From Megachile rotundata (taxonomy: Eukaryota; Arthropoda; Insecta; Hymenoptera; Megachilidae), in contig NC_134988.1 of NCBI RefSeq assembly GCF_050947335.1, positions 9,238,001-9,302,000 on the forward strand: 64,000 nt of DNA. Reading direction: 5' to 3'. Each line of letters opens with the position of its first letter. The stretch's first letter is position 1. The translations under genes were made by a program, and so were the position numbers. Below, piece by piece: positions 35,601 to 47,227 of this stretch. The notes under the pieces are model-generated. The model saw nothing but the letters and a program-made list of their open reading frames with translations. It was not told where the DNA came from and ran no database searches.

Positions 35601-38295
35601 CAACGTTGCCACTTCACCGAAGCTTTGTTGCCGTTACGTTAACACCACCGTATGTTTCAGTTTCATGCTCCACTTACCGACACGAATCTTTACCGCATTT
35701 TCCATTATTATACATCTGCTAGTTTTTCAACTATTCTTATCACAAGTAGTTCTATTGCGTGTACGAACCTTTTCTAGAACGGGATATAAGTGTATTCCGT
35801 ATTTAGTCACGTTACGAGTTCCGATTCTGGAATCGGTTCGCCAATCTTGATTATTACCATTTATAAACCTTGTTACGTTTATTATCTACGTCATCGACGC
35901 TATACCGGGTGTTCATAGATATGACGTTCGTTAAAACTGGCACGAGGTGACTAGTCTTGTGCGGAAGTACGATAAGATGCTCTTTCTTACGTTTCGATAC
36001 GTCACAATATGATTAATTCTTACCGATTCTATCGATTTCCTGCTAGAGGTGCTGTTTTCGAGATCTCGCGACACTTGACGGTATGACGAAATGGGGACTG
36101 TTTGAATTTCAACTTAACCTAGGCGCGAAATTTTATCGTTCAAATCTATTTATTCTTGTTCGAACTTGAAACGAGTTCTTACCTCAAGGAAGTTCGGCTT
36201 CGAGTTTCGAACAAGAATAGATTCGAATGATAAAGTTACAGGGTAAGTTAAGTTAGGTTAGGTTTGAAGTTCGAACGAGAAATTTCGATAAAACACGTGT
36301 TGTATTTTACTTCGATCTTATACTCGATTTAATACTTTCGGTAAATCGAATTATATGTGTTATGTTATTTTTATATGTATTAAATTATGTATTATAGTTT
36401 ACTTCAATCTTTTTATTTTATTTCGATCTTACACTTGATTTAATACTTTCGATAAATTGAATTATATGTATTATATTATTTTTACATATATTAAATTATG
36501 TATTATATTGTACTTCAATCTTTTTTAATTGATGTGTCGAATTATATAGCTTGAAACTCAAACAAGAATTTATAAATCGATAAAAAATTATATATTATAT
36601 TTTACTTCGATCTTTTTTTTCAGCAATTGTATCGAATTATATCGATAGTTTGAAATCCAAACGCTGCAATAGATTTAAATAAAATAACGTGGTATTTTTA
36701 ATTCGATCACTCTTGAAATATAGATATACAATAATAACAGCACCTCTTCCGTATATAACGAATCTTATTTCGAAAAGTATAAAATTAGAAATGTTGGTGA
36801 CGGGTTGCCTCCATTTTTTTATAGGTTATGTAACCAATACGTGGAAACGGCCGAATATTTCAATTTGTAACTATAATTACTGACGTCATCGCGTTACGTG
36901 GTACAGTTTTAGTCATACTTCGCAATATTTCAAGCTGATTCTAGTATTTTAAACATTCTAGAACACAACTGTGGCGCCGTTAAAGCGTTAACGATCGAGC
37001 ACGCTGTATCGCGTGATTATGCTATACGAACCGCAACGGCACGTCTGACATATCGCGAAAGACGCTATATTTGGTGTTTTGAATGTATAGGCACATCTAA
37101 AAACCTGCTTTCACCCCTCGTGCCGTCTCTAAATTTAACGTGGGTGGGCGTCTAACGACCGTTTGCCAAGCGGCCAGATTTTGGTACAGGGTGCAGCTGT
37201 CTGGTAGTCGACAAAATAATGCGTCTCTCCTTGACGATATTGGCAATATTCCTGTAATTTTGTTATGGTATTTCGCGGGAAACACGTCCAAACGTATTTT
37301 CAATCCCTGGCCTTTACTCCGCTCCCCTTCCACCGCCACCTAAGGTCCCTGACTGACTTCAATATCTTCAAACTTCAGTTTGCACGTCTAACATTTCATG
37401 AACTATACGATTAGAAACCTGTATGCCATCGGTCGTTGAATTCGAAGTCGGCCAGTCGGAGTCCTTCCTTTGTCCGAGTCCCTTTCTAAATTCCGGTTAA
37501 CAAGGATCCTGTCTCTTTTCTGTTCATGTATCATCTATCACGGTCACATCCACTTCTGTTCAACGGTTTTCGTGTTTGTTCATATTCTGTCTCTTTCTCG
37601 CTCTTTGGCCCCTGGTGGTCGGTTTCGTAACGTCGCGCCCGGATACACCAAGCGTCGTATCCTGCTTTTTCAGTCGAGTCAACGTATTCTATGCCTCGTA
37701 GATCACTTCGTGTGATCGTATTATATTGTAAAAGTCTTCATTTGTTTCTTTTCACGGCACCTTATCACTGCGAACACGTGCGGTTCGAATTTACGGATGA
37801 TTTATGAACTAACCGTTCTACACGTTTTTGTAATTTGCTTCTTATGTAAGTGTCGAACAAAAGACAAATACACGAAACAATTTTACGAGCAAGTTATAAA
37901 ATAATTGAAATTAAATTACGAATGAATAAAAGCGGTATTAAATTTCTTTTGTACCGTAAGTTTTCTGAGGGTCACCTTAAATTCTACACTGATTGCAAGC
38001 TGTGTCGGCACAAAGATTATCAACGGTCAATCACGCCAATTCTCGAAAGTAGTTTTCCAATTGCAAATGTAAATTCGTGATGCGTAGTTGCGATTGTGTA
38101 TAAATAACCTCGTGTGTTGTATTTCAGGATACCCTTGTGCACGCATTACCGTCGGATAGGTCTGGATTCGCGAAGGGCTTTCGTAAGAATATCGGGGGGC
38201 GCTGGCGCCGCTTGGTAAAAAGGAAGCCGGAGTCGGAGACTTGTGCCATTCCTCCTGAACTAAAGGATCAGCTAAAGACAATCTATGTATATTGA
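32665..38295 (+). CDS. Two-exon gene of unknown function with PPPY motif
   Basis: Coding exons are 32,665-32,994 and 38,128-38,295; together they encode 165 residues. The start ATG sits in AAAGATGG, about 620 nt after the predicted cap site. Exon 1 (110 residues) is basic at residues 12-22, Thr/Ser/Val-rich in the middle, then QFPPPYPPPTQYALYND with a PPxY motif, which usually binds WW domains such as those of Nedd4-type ligases. Exon 2 begins after TTGTATTTCAG and encodes 55 residues, with basic KGFRKN, GGRWRRLVKRK and the end LKTIYVY then stop. No signal peptide or membrane segment is seen. The donor used here, CAG|GTTGGT, is weak; a stronger site four bases on (GTTG|GTAAAC) would shift phase and could not join this last exon. 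I do not recognise the family. Confidence 0.6.
33000..35480 (+). other. Intron of the 32-kb gene, first part
   Basis: At 33,130-33,290 is a loose repeat of TTAGGTTAAATATTATTTTG about every 50 bp. The rest is AT-rich with no supported exon. AACCTTACCA-type splice signals were not convincing. Confidence 0.45.
35485..35722 (+). CDS. Candidate cytoplasmic-tail exon
   Basis: GC-rich, codon-like sequence begins after an AATAATAG acceptor with a poor pyrimidine tract. Read in the frame dictated by the 19.3-kb exon it gives RWRYRSSKDEAYEQ, then TAWQTSCKVEAHYEACRQK and NPKQSATLPLHRSF. The basic start suits the cytoplasmic side of a membrane helix. The frame stays open to TAG at 35,720-35,722. It could instead be spliced out at CC|GTATGT (exon end 35,649), leaving phase 2. 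In that phase the 38,128 exon would read 32 residues and stop, in a different frame from the gene at 32,665. A reverse-strand frame here (35,339-35,617) starts with a signal-like hydrophobic stretch but lacks context. Membership is inference from splice phase and composition. Confidence 0.45.
36113..36262. repeat. 150-bp foldback (inverted repeat)
   Basis: The left arm (about 36,131-36,175: TTTATCGTTCAAATCTATTT, then CTTGTTCGAACTTGAAACGAG-like) matches the reverse complement of the right arm (about 36,199-36,238: GAGTTTCGAACAAGAATAGA then TTCGAATGATAAAG). Outer words AACTTAACCT and GGGTAAGTTAAGTT also pair. A third partial copy of the GTTCGAAC block follows at about 36,270. It is probably a small transposon or foldback remnant. 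Confidence 0.75.
36300..36680. repeat. Degenerate repeat, about 120-130 bp unit
   Basis: TTTTACTTCGATCTT, GATTTAATACTTTCGATAAA and ATTAAATTATGTATTATA recur two to three times. Spacing is about 110-130 bp. Confidence 0.6.
36690..38127 (+). other. Intron of the 32-kb gene, last part, with GC-richer islands
   Basis: TGACGTCA sits at 36,881-36,888. GC-rich stretches at 36,960-37,340 and 37,440-37,720 have open frames on both strands (67-81 codons), none with a recognised motif. They could be conserved regulatory DNA or unrecognised exons. No good splice pair was found for them. Confidence 0.35.
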
Positions 38296-41200
38296 CATCC
38301 AGCGTCATTGTATATATCGTTGTCTGTATCTGCGAACCTTCCACTTAGTAATCGACGCTCTCCTGCTTGTAAGATAGGGATTGTATAAATAGAAAAAGAA
38401 GAAAACTTGTATTTTAGCGTAAACGAAGGAGCGATAGGGGTTCGAATAATGAGGTAGTTTCGTATAAAATAGAAAACAAATTATGAAAGAAATTGATAAG
38501 GTCCATATCTATTTCGAGACATATCAAAAAGTGCCTAAAAATATTTTCTGTACGAATTAAAAATAACTCGATACCCTGATCTTCAATATTTTTGTGATAA
38601 CATATAGAGCCACTGTTAAGATAATTTTGTATCATACACACACAGACACACCGTGAACCATGTATATCGAAAGCGTAAGCTGATGAATCGAAAAGAAAAT
38701 CTTCTTTGAATATGCGAAAGGTTAGGAGTTACTAGGCTTCGATGCGCAGGGCAATGGCGTCAAAAAATCCTTATGAGACTGAAACGTAACGAGTACGACA
38801 ACACGAGTTACCTCGTAGCTTTTCTGTACGTTTTTACATGATTAATGGTGAGAAATCATTTCGAATCGCTAGTATTAATGTATACCTGAGAATATACAAC
38901 CGTAGGAGCTGCCTTCCTTAGGGTTTTTTCTCTTTTACATCATTTCCTTACTGGCAGCTTAGTTGTATGTGTAAATAGATGTATAAAGCAATGAAAGTAT
39001 ATGAACTACTTATAATTATTCTTATGATGGCCGACCGTTAAAGTAAAATACCGCTATTCTTTTCAAAGGAAAATGCGGGAAAACGATGCTGATACGAATA
39101 CGCATTCGCGAGCAGAATCATTTCCTTAAATTTAAAAGTGGAAATGATGTAGTATTTTGTAGATACTTGTAACTTAGGCCAATTTAAGATTCTCGACATC
39201 ATTCAACAGCTCATATTGAGCTCATAATTACGTACATACTGATATGATATTTTAATTTCATTATACTGAGCAATACTTTTATTTTCGGAACGTGGTGATA
39301 ATTTGATCGAATTAAATTGTTAAAAATAAACTTATTTAATGATGGAACTACGTTTTATTTTAGTCAAATTATTTGTTTTTGTATTAAACGTACATTTTGT
39401 GCTTGTAAATTTATGCAATTACGGTTAAATTAATATTTATAAGCAGAACAACGGTAAAATGAAAGTAATGATAATAATGAACGCAGGGAAAATTATTTCA
39501 ACAAATTATAGCAATATTTTATTGTACGCTAAAAACTACATCACCTTTTCTCGTATAGCCCAACTTTTTACTTCTTTACTAGAAATGTTGTAAAATGTAA
39601 ATATGTTATGATATTGTTTGTTTATCGCCAATGTGATGACACAATATTTTAACGGGATAAGAAAAAAAATATTTTAAGAGTTAATAATGTGCCTACAACC
39701 GTGTATAATAAAATAATGTTTTTATAGATGAAATATTGATGGAAGTTGGAGTCCATCACCTAGTCACTTGATATTGTTCAAAACTTAATAATTTTCTGGC
39801 GCAGTTTGAATTTTTCCTTATAAGTATCTGTCTGAACACAATATTAAATAAAGCATTCAAAGGATGAATTCTGTATTATTTTATTTAAAAACAAACTTCT
39901 CCTTTATCCATAAGAAAAATTAGTTAAAGCTAAAAGTATTGATTTAGTTGAAATATTCAAGATTTTTCTTTCCTCTATTCCCCTCCTTACAAATCACAAA
40001 AACTAATGTCGTTAGAGATTAGAGAGATTTTCTTCTTTTTACGTTCTTTTTACAAAACAATAATTAATAATTGGTCTATAATGAAGACCGTAGTCATTTA
40101 TTCAAATTTTGGCGCGCAATTTAGGTCATAAATTTAAATATTCACAAAATAAAAGTTAATGTTACTATATTCGCAAAAATATACAAAGTTGTATTATATT
40201 GTATTGTATTAATTTGTATTAAATAATGATACGAAACGCATTTCAAATTTACATTTTTTTTATGCATAATTCTATTATTCAGTATATAACCTATATAAAC
40301 ATAATCATATCCTCACTTTTTTATAAAAATTGAAATAAATTTTGAAATTTAGTAGCAAACTAAAGTATTCAATATTTTTAGAACAAAAGAAACTGCGCAA
40401 TGTTATAATTGTTGTCATATGACCAAACTTACATTTCCAATTATACATTCTCAAATAATTTATTTGTAAATAATATAATATAATTTAATAAATGTATAAG
40501 ACTGTCGTAACAATAGGAAAAAGTGAGTAATTACTTTTTATGTCGTAAATCCTGCAATCTTTATGATATCAAGTTTTACAGGTTAGGTTAACATATAGGT
40601 TAGGTTTTATTTTACTATCTGTATTAATGTATCATAATTTATTTGTATACTAATTATATTATGACTATTAAAGTTTAAAGAGACAAATGGCATAATATTT
40701 TTTTATGTTGATACTATTTTTCCTTTTTAATATTAAATTTTATAGGTTAAGTTTTATCATTATTCAAATTGAAGAAACGCAACTTATACGTTTCTGAATA
40801 ACTCTTTGTTTAATTTAATGATATATTGTTTATTTTGTTTCTATATAATGTTTTATTCTGAATACAAATAATAATATAAAATTTTCTAATCTCTTATAGC
40901 AGAAAGTAAAAGCTACTGTTTACTTTTTGATATAGTTTCCTTCCGATACGTTTAATACATCGTTTTGTTAACATTTGTATGTTCTTATGATAGGATAACA
41001 TGGCATTAATTGTTCAAAATGAGCCATGCTAGGAACTTGAGTAGTATTCTTATCATAAAAATATTTTAGTCTTCCATATACTCTATCTGTAAATATTGTT
41101 ACTCGCAATTACAATTAGAAAGCATAAATATTTAGCATAGTAAATTGATTTGACAGAATAATTTTTGATAATATGTAAATGTACAATTCCATATTAATCA

Positions 41201-41300
41201 AATTGATATGCATGTTTCATGCTCAGCCTGAAAAAAATTTTGTAAAAATATTGGAGCATTTTGTTCTTATTTAAATGATCAATATATTATATGCTCTAGA
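38296..41300 (+). other. 3' untranslated region and intergenic DNA
   Basis: After the stop at 38,295, several AATAAA signals occur, for example at 39,708-39,713 and 39,847-39,852. Either would give a 3' untranslated region of about 1.4-1.6 kb, which is plausible given the less AT-rich sequence to about 39,000. Beyond 39,900 it is AT-rich with no gene. GGTTAGGTTAAC and GGTTAGGTTT occur at about 40,582 and 40,598. Confidence 0.45.
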
Positions 41301-41306
41301 TTGTAT

Positions 41307-41988
41307 ATGACTTCATTTTATAAATATAAAACATTTATGCTATTTACAGGGTATGCAAAAGCAGTGGTATTTTTACAAAAAATGAGTACTATAGCAACAA
41401 ATAATCCAGTAGAACATTCAATAAGAACAAAACTAACAAATTCTTTAAATCCATCTCATATTGAAATAATAAATGAATCATATATGCACAATGTTCCTAA
41501 AGGATCTGAAACTCATTTTAAAGTAATTGTTGTATCTGACAAGTTTGTGGACAAACCTCTTCTCAAGGTAAGAATTTGCAACATCATTGTTCTAAATTAA
41601 TTTAGTCTAATTTTAAAGTTATACTAGTATTTATCTTTTATATAAGAGATTTTATCATTGCAAAGTATTTGTTCAAAAGAACGAATAGGTTAAACTAAGT
41701 ATAACTAGTCAGTATTTATTCTTAGTATTAAGTAGTAAAACTTTAACATTTTCCATTTAGCGCCATCAAATGGTAAATGAATTATTGCAAGAAGAACTGG
41801 AGGGCAGCGTACACGCGTTGTCGATTGTAGTAAGTTTTATAAAAATAGTTTAAACAAAGTTAATAGAACGAAATTAAAAATTAAATCTTTCTAATTGTTT
41901 ATTTATAAAGGCAAAGACACCTACTCAATGGGAAGACAATAGTAAAGTAACTCCAAGTCCAGCTTGTCGAGGTGGTTTTGGAAAATAG
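41307..41988 (+). CDS. BOLA1: BolA-like protein 1
   Basis: BOLA1 proteins act with glutaredoxin 5 in mitochondrial Fe-S cluster handling. Coding exons are 41,307-41,567, 41,761-41,829 and 41,911-41,988, all introns phase 0 with AAG|GTAAGA and GTA|GTAAGT donors. Seen in the translation: SIRTKL, NVPKGSETHFKVIVVSDKF, then after the first junction RHQMVNELLQEEL with the family's conserved Arg-His, VHALSIVAKTPTQW and a Cys-Arg-Gly-Gly end. The order matches animal BOLA1 throughout. From ATG 41,307 the protein is 135 residues; from ATG 41,382 it is 110. A good acceptor (TGCTATTTACAG, exon from 41,350, phase 1) may mean the true N-terminus, carrying the mitochondrial presequence, comes from an upstream exon I could not find. 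The core is certain; the start is not. Confidence 0.93.
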
Positions 41989-42025
41989 ATCGAATTATCT
42001 TGTGTTAATCAAATTTCTTAAAACG

Positions 42026-42031
42026 AATAAA
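42026..42031 (+). terminator. Poly(A) signal of BOLA1
   Basis: AATAAA lies 38 nt after the BOLA1 stop codon. It is the first canonical signal downstream. Confidence 0.7.
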
Positions 42032-42088
42032 TGAAACTCAAATGATATAATTGTAAATTGTTGAACTTAGTACGTGATGATCAATATA

Positions 42089-42094
42089 TTTAAT
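42089..42094 (-). terminator. Poly(A) signal of ash2
   Basis: On the minus strand this reads ATTAAA, 42 nt beyond the ash2 stop codon. No AATAAA is present on that strand before the BOLA1 stop codon, so this variant is the likely signal. Confidence 0.5.
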
Positions 42095-42135
42095 CAAAAA
42101 TAAAAATGAATTCGAAAATAAAAAATACATTAATG

Positions 42136-45100
42136 TCATAAAGCAAAAGTATCCAGTCTTAATTTCCCTTCGTTTTCGGTGAAATAAAGCATATCAGCCA
42201 TACATTGTTCCGCTATTGTTTCTTCCGCTCTGTCATGCATCTATGAAATATAAATAATTTATAAATTTGATACATAGATATATCTTTAATTTTATTACCA
42301 TTGTACATACCCCTCTGAAAGCAATATTTGAAGGCGGATACTTAAAATTTGGCCCAAAATTCACAGAAACTGTAGCACTTTTATGAATTGAGATAGTAGG
42401 ATAGTAGGCCCCTTTATTAATATCAATAAAAGCTTCTCCTTGATTTACTCCATTTTTGTAAAATATAATTTTACTTCCTTCCAGCGGTCTCAAAGCCTTA
42501 AGCGCTTCAGGTACTTGATCTTTCTCTTCATAGTAAAGATGACTTTTAAATTTAACTAAGGGCTGTTATATAAACATTAATTAAAAGACAATACAAAAAT
42601 AATGTACATTGATTCGAATTTCTACTTACTCGATCCTTATAAGTATTTGGTAAATGTGATGCATCATGTGTATCAGGTAGAAGTATTAGAAAACCTAAAG
42701 TGTCACCCTCTCCATAACCATTGCTATAGTGTTTGCCTCTACTTTCATGAAATCGCGTACCCTTTCTGCCAACAGTAACATTATCTATTTATTTCTTAAC
42801 GGTAGCAAAATCAACATTAAATACATATTGATTTAGTTATTCTATTATAATGTTTTAGTTCATTGTACCTAGATCTCCAAGAGTATCCAAATTTGTCATA
42901 ACCAAGTGGAGCCTGTAGGTTAGCATATTCTTGACCCCAGCCTAGTCTAGTAGCCGATCCTTCGGGCATTTCTTCAATAGTAGCTTCCCAATACCATGTT
43001 CCTCTACTTACATCTGAAAAGCATCATATGTTATTAATATAAAAATTGTAAGAACGCAATTTAATCTAGTTATAAGATGTTTAATGTATGTTCATTAACT
43101 TAATTGATTCCCACATACTGTGAGTTGCTCTGACCATGCAATAGCCTTTTTCCCCAGTGACTGCCAATCTGTCCTCAGAAACTTTGAGTTGTGGAGCCCG
43201 ATTGTGTAAAGCAAGCAAAACTGTACTTGGACTTAGAGCCCTATACAACCAACCAGGGATAGGTTTTCCAGCCCAATCACTACTTTCATCAAATTCCTAT
43301 GAAAAGACATTATATGTTACATGATGAATTTGTAACTAAAAAGTAATATAGCACTGTACCTGTCTAAAAGGTGCATGGGGATCTGGTTCAGCAAGGATAT
43401 ATCTGTAACCGTCCTTATTAAAAGGATGTTCTAGAGGATATCCATGAGCAGGTAATTTAGGAGCTGTCATATCCGAACCTCTACCCTTTTTCCCAGGACC
43501 CGTACCCGCTCCTTCTCCAGGAAATTTGCGTTTCGCATTGCGACCGCGAAGGCCTCCACTGAGTGGCACTAAATATTCCATAATTACACTTATAAAACTG
43601 ACTCTACAATATCAACTTTAATGGTTCACACTTTCATTATTGAAAGAGTAAACTAGCTTACTATAACAAAGTAGAATGATGTGTAAATTTGATTAATAAG
43701 TTTTCTCTGTATTGAGTTAATGATAAATCATAATACAGAATTTATTAAGAAAGAAAATGTATTAAAGTTATAGGCATTATGATCAAACAAGCAGTATGAT
43801 ATCGTACTGATTCATTTCTTGATAAGATAAGGAATAACTAAAAGAAAAAGATTTCTCTACCAAGAGCCAAAAGATAAAAGGAGATACAAATATATAACTT
43901 TCTTGCATATCTGCAAACATGACTACTTCCCATTTATATGTCATCAAAGAACAATAAAATTATAATTATTATTTCTTAACAATATGTAAATTTTGAACTT
44001 ATTTCTTACTATAGATTTCATATTGTAGTTATACTTACTAACATGTTGAACACCCATTTCAGTTACTTTTAAATGGCCACCTTTAATCATTGCTTCATAG
44101 TTAGGTTTTATTGTTTGAAGATCAGAACATGTAAGTCCAAATAATTGACCTTCCAAAGCACTGTCATCAATAGTGAACAGTGATCCAACATCTTTTAATA
44201 GGGCCCTATGTATCTGCATTAACATAATTATTATGCTTATATTAAAAATAATTTTTAAGTGATACATTTTCAAAAAAAATATTTTATTAAACAGAAAAAT
44301 ACATAAAAAATTGAAAGACTGTGGTCTACAACTTAACTGTACAACTTATACTTATTTACATCAAACTGTATGTGGGCAGTTACATATTAGTAACAGTATA
44401 AAAACTAGTGATTTACCGTCGCATGCCAGGATTGAGTAACTCTGCGTGGCATAGTAGTCATACTGTCCCAATGACATTCAATGAAAGGAATAATGTCTTT
44501 GTCCTTATGAAAAAGTGTTTTCTGTTCATTTTCTTTCTGAGACATTTGTAGTAAGTTTGCTATTGCCGTTACACACATTTGTGGAAATGCTAAAACAATA
44601 AGAATTGTATAAATTTTCTTTCATCGTTTCACATAAGTATAAGTTATCAAACATATTCTTACGTGCTTGATTCTTCTTGAAACTTTCTAAACCCGTAGGG
44701 GAACAATTTTTGCACATGAATATATAATTCATCATAAAGGGTACCAATTTACCCAATTGATAACCGATACAAGATTCGTGGAACCATCTCGAGCAGCTAG
44801 CACATAGTAATTCTATAATATTTAGATTTCTGTCCTTGCCACTGAAAAATTATGCAAGTTTGTAACATTTTGCTTTAATTATTTGTATACATTATACGTA
44901 TAGATATACAAATTTTAATGTTACCAATAACAATTGCTATTTTCATTATTATTCGTTCGACCATTAGGTTTTTCAATAGCATCCTCCTGTTTATGTTTTT
45001 GTTTACTTTTATCATCTTGTTTTATTTTTATCTTATCTTCCATGGATTCAATTTGCGCCACTTCTGTTTTATCGATTGGACTAAAAGAATTTATTTATTT

Positions 45101-45282
45101 TGAAATATAATTTATGGTATGGGAATAATACATAACCTTAAAACAGGAACTATAATAATATCATTATAACATAAAGTATTTAGCAAACAGATATAGAAAA
45201 AGGTTCATGACGATTTGCGTAAATATAATTTTATACGTATATATGGATTTTATAAATACCTCTCAATTTTTTCTTCTGACAT
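42136..45282 (-). CDS. ash2: ASH2, COMPASS/MLL complex subunit
   Basis: ASH2 binds RbBP5 and DPY30 in the nucleus and supports H3K4 methylation by SET1/Trx/Trr. Coding exons, in transcript order: 45,282-45,260; 45,080-44,925; 44,841-44,663; 44,589-44,417; 44,213-44,039; 43,568-43,360; 43,296-43,119; 43,013-42,869; 42,765-42,630; 42,562-42,311; 42,240-42,136. They sum to 1,731 nt (576 residues plus stop) with every phase consistent. Residues 1-58 are Lys/Asp-rich. Residues 58-115 form the atypical PHD finger (CYCGKDRN, LLCASCSRWFHESC, CKNCSP). About 118-235 form the winged-helix part. Then comes PAHGYPLEHPFNKDGYRY, the SPRY domain (about 345-545, with GTWYWEATIEE, RLGWG, IIFYKNGVNQGEAF and VNFGPNFKYPP) and the DPY30-binding tail ending LRLDTFAL. 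Length is close to Drosophila Ash2. The gene looks complete and intact. Confidence 0.96.
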
Positions 45283-47225
45283 TTTGATTCTCCTGTTATT
45301 TTTAAATTATACCACCTCTTTCTACTTCCTTTTATCTCAAATTTTAAATTATATTGTCATACAGCAGTATTTCTAACAATTGTAAACAATAACACATATT
45401 TTATTTACTAGAACGTACTGTGCAAAACTCGATTCATCACTACATATCGATTACTCGCGACCATTAATTAGATATTAGAGAGATATGGCAACTCAGCCAC
45501 TCTTTCGTGTAAATTACGTATTGCAAACGTTACAGAAGAAAAGTTCAAAAAACGCAATATAACACATATTAGTATGCAGAGTATGATAATTTTATCGAAT
45601 TATGAAGAAGAAAGGATTGAAACAACTATTGCGGTATTACGTTTATGTTTTATAATTAGTTATATTGTAAAAGAAAAAGAATTCAGTATTGGTATTCTTT
45701 TTCAAATAACTGTAATTTGTGTATACATAAATTACATGTATATATTTAATATTGCAGAGGCTTATACTCGTCTGATTTTAATAGTATTGTATAAATTATA
45801 GATAGTGCGGTATATAAAGGTACAAGTGCTGTGCTTTCGCGGACATTGGTGAGTACAATAGAGTCTTGTTATATTGCCATGGACGGAATTAGAGTATAAA
45901 ATGATCAGAATACGCAATATACAAAGAGATGTTACATAATATACATACAATGTTTGACAGTTAACAAATTCAAACTGTTTTCAATTTTTAGTCTTCTAGA
46001 TTTGTAAAATTATAATTCAAAAATTTATAAATCTATAAAATCGAAACTTACTAATAACAATTTGTGAATTTAAAAATTTTTTAATTCGAGAACTTTCACT
46101 TTTAAGTTTGAAAGAGTATAGATTTGAGAATCGAAAGTTTTATAATTAAAATGTTTGAGATCATGCGTTATGGCGGTGATGGGCACATCAATGGTACAAG
46201 TTAATGCTTGTGCGACGGTTAGCTCCACCGTGCAATATAAATAGCGGCAATATAACAAGAGTATATCGTAGTTTCTTCAAACATTGTATTTATAATATTG
46301 TAATTATTGTAATTGTTTATGAGTTGTAATTTTAATGTAAAATGAAATGTAAAATTGCTAAAATATTTAAACTACTAGGACACAAATTCAAAAATATGAG
46401 AACATTGAAGCTCCCTCAAGTGAAGCTTCTAGTTCCGCTCCTGTCTGACAGTCGTGATGTTGTCAAAAGGAAAAATCGATAATTTCAATCTATTATTAAA
46501 AAAAAAGCAAAACACCAACAGTACTGGTAACATTTATAAACTGAAGTTCATAATATGAAGACTATAAAATTCGAATCAGATAATTTTTTCCTATAAAAAA
46601 GATTTAAGAAACAATTTATATTATTTAGAGTTATATATTATTATTTAACAGTAAACTATATATAACATACTTAAATAATTTAAATTAATATCTTATGACA
46701 TAATTAACATCTCTTTATTAATTTAATATCATTCTATAAAAATGATTTGATAAAATAGATATTTTAAATAGTTTAGTATATAGAATTCAAACATTCGATA
46801 AATAATACTTCGTACAATATGATTAAAAGTAAAGATGAATTTTCTAATTGTTTTCTAAGTGCATTTTAAGCACGATGTAATTACAAATGCAAATTACATC
46901 GTAATTTGTAATTTTAAGGGACGCCAGGCCATAGAAAAATGCAAATGTTATGTGCCAAGTCATGTACAGGGTAATCCTAAAAACTAGGACAAGCTATAGT
47001 TCTTTTGTAATCGAAGATGGGCAGAAGTGTTCGACAAAAACTTTATACGGTTTAATAAGGTTCACTTTCAAGCAAACTACGTAAACTACGTTTTTATCTT
47101 TTTTATTCAGTGCAACTATGGCTCTCTTCTCTTAACATAAATTACATTTTTAAATTTTTATGACGTTCGACAAATTTGTTATTGCAGTTATATATTTTTT
47201 ATATTATCTAAATTATTTATTTCCC
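45283..47225. other. Intergenic region upstream of ash2
   Basis: The ash2 leader is probably just upstream of 45,282; no TATA box is evident, and TATCGATTACTCGCG near 45,446 resembles a DRE-type site. Frames at 45,574-45,801 and the reverse ones nearby lack motifs. At 46,873-46,915 two overlapping palindromes occur. Near 46,966 GTACAGGGTAATCCTAAAAA resembles a transposon end. The rest is AT-rich. Confidence 0.4.
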
Positions 47226-47227
47226 TA

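Noticed and set aside
35339..35617. Reverse-strand 92-codon frame with a signal-peptide-like start
   Set aside because: It is antisense to the better-supported tail exon and shares its GC richness. The hydrophobic stretch is likely the complement of codon usage there.
37097..37343. Opposed frames of 80 and 67 codons
   Set aside because: Both strands are open over the same DNA, there is no motif, and no splice sites connect them to neighbours.
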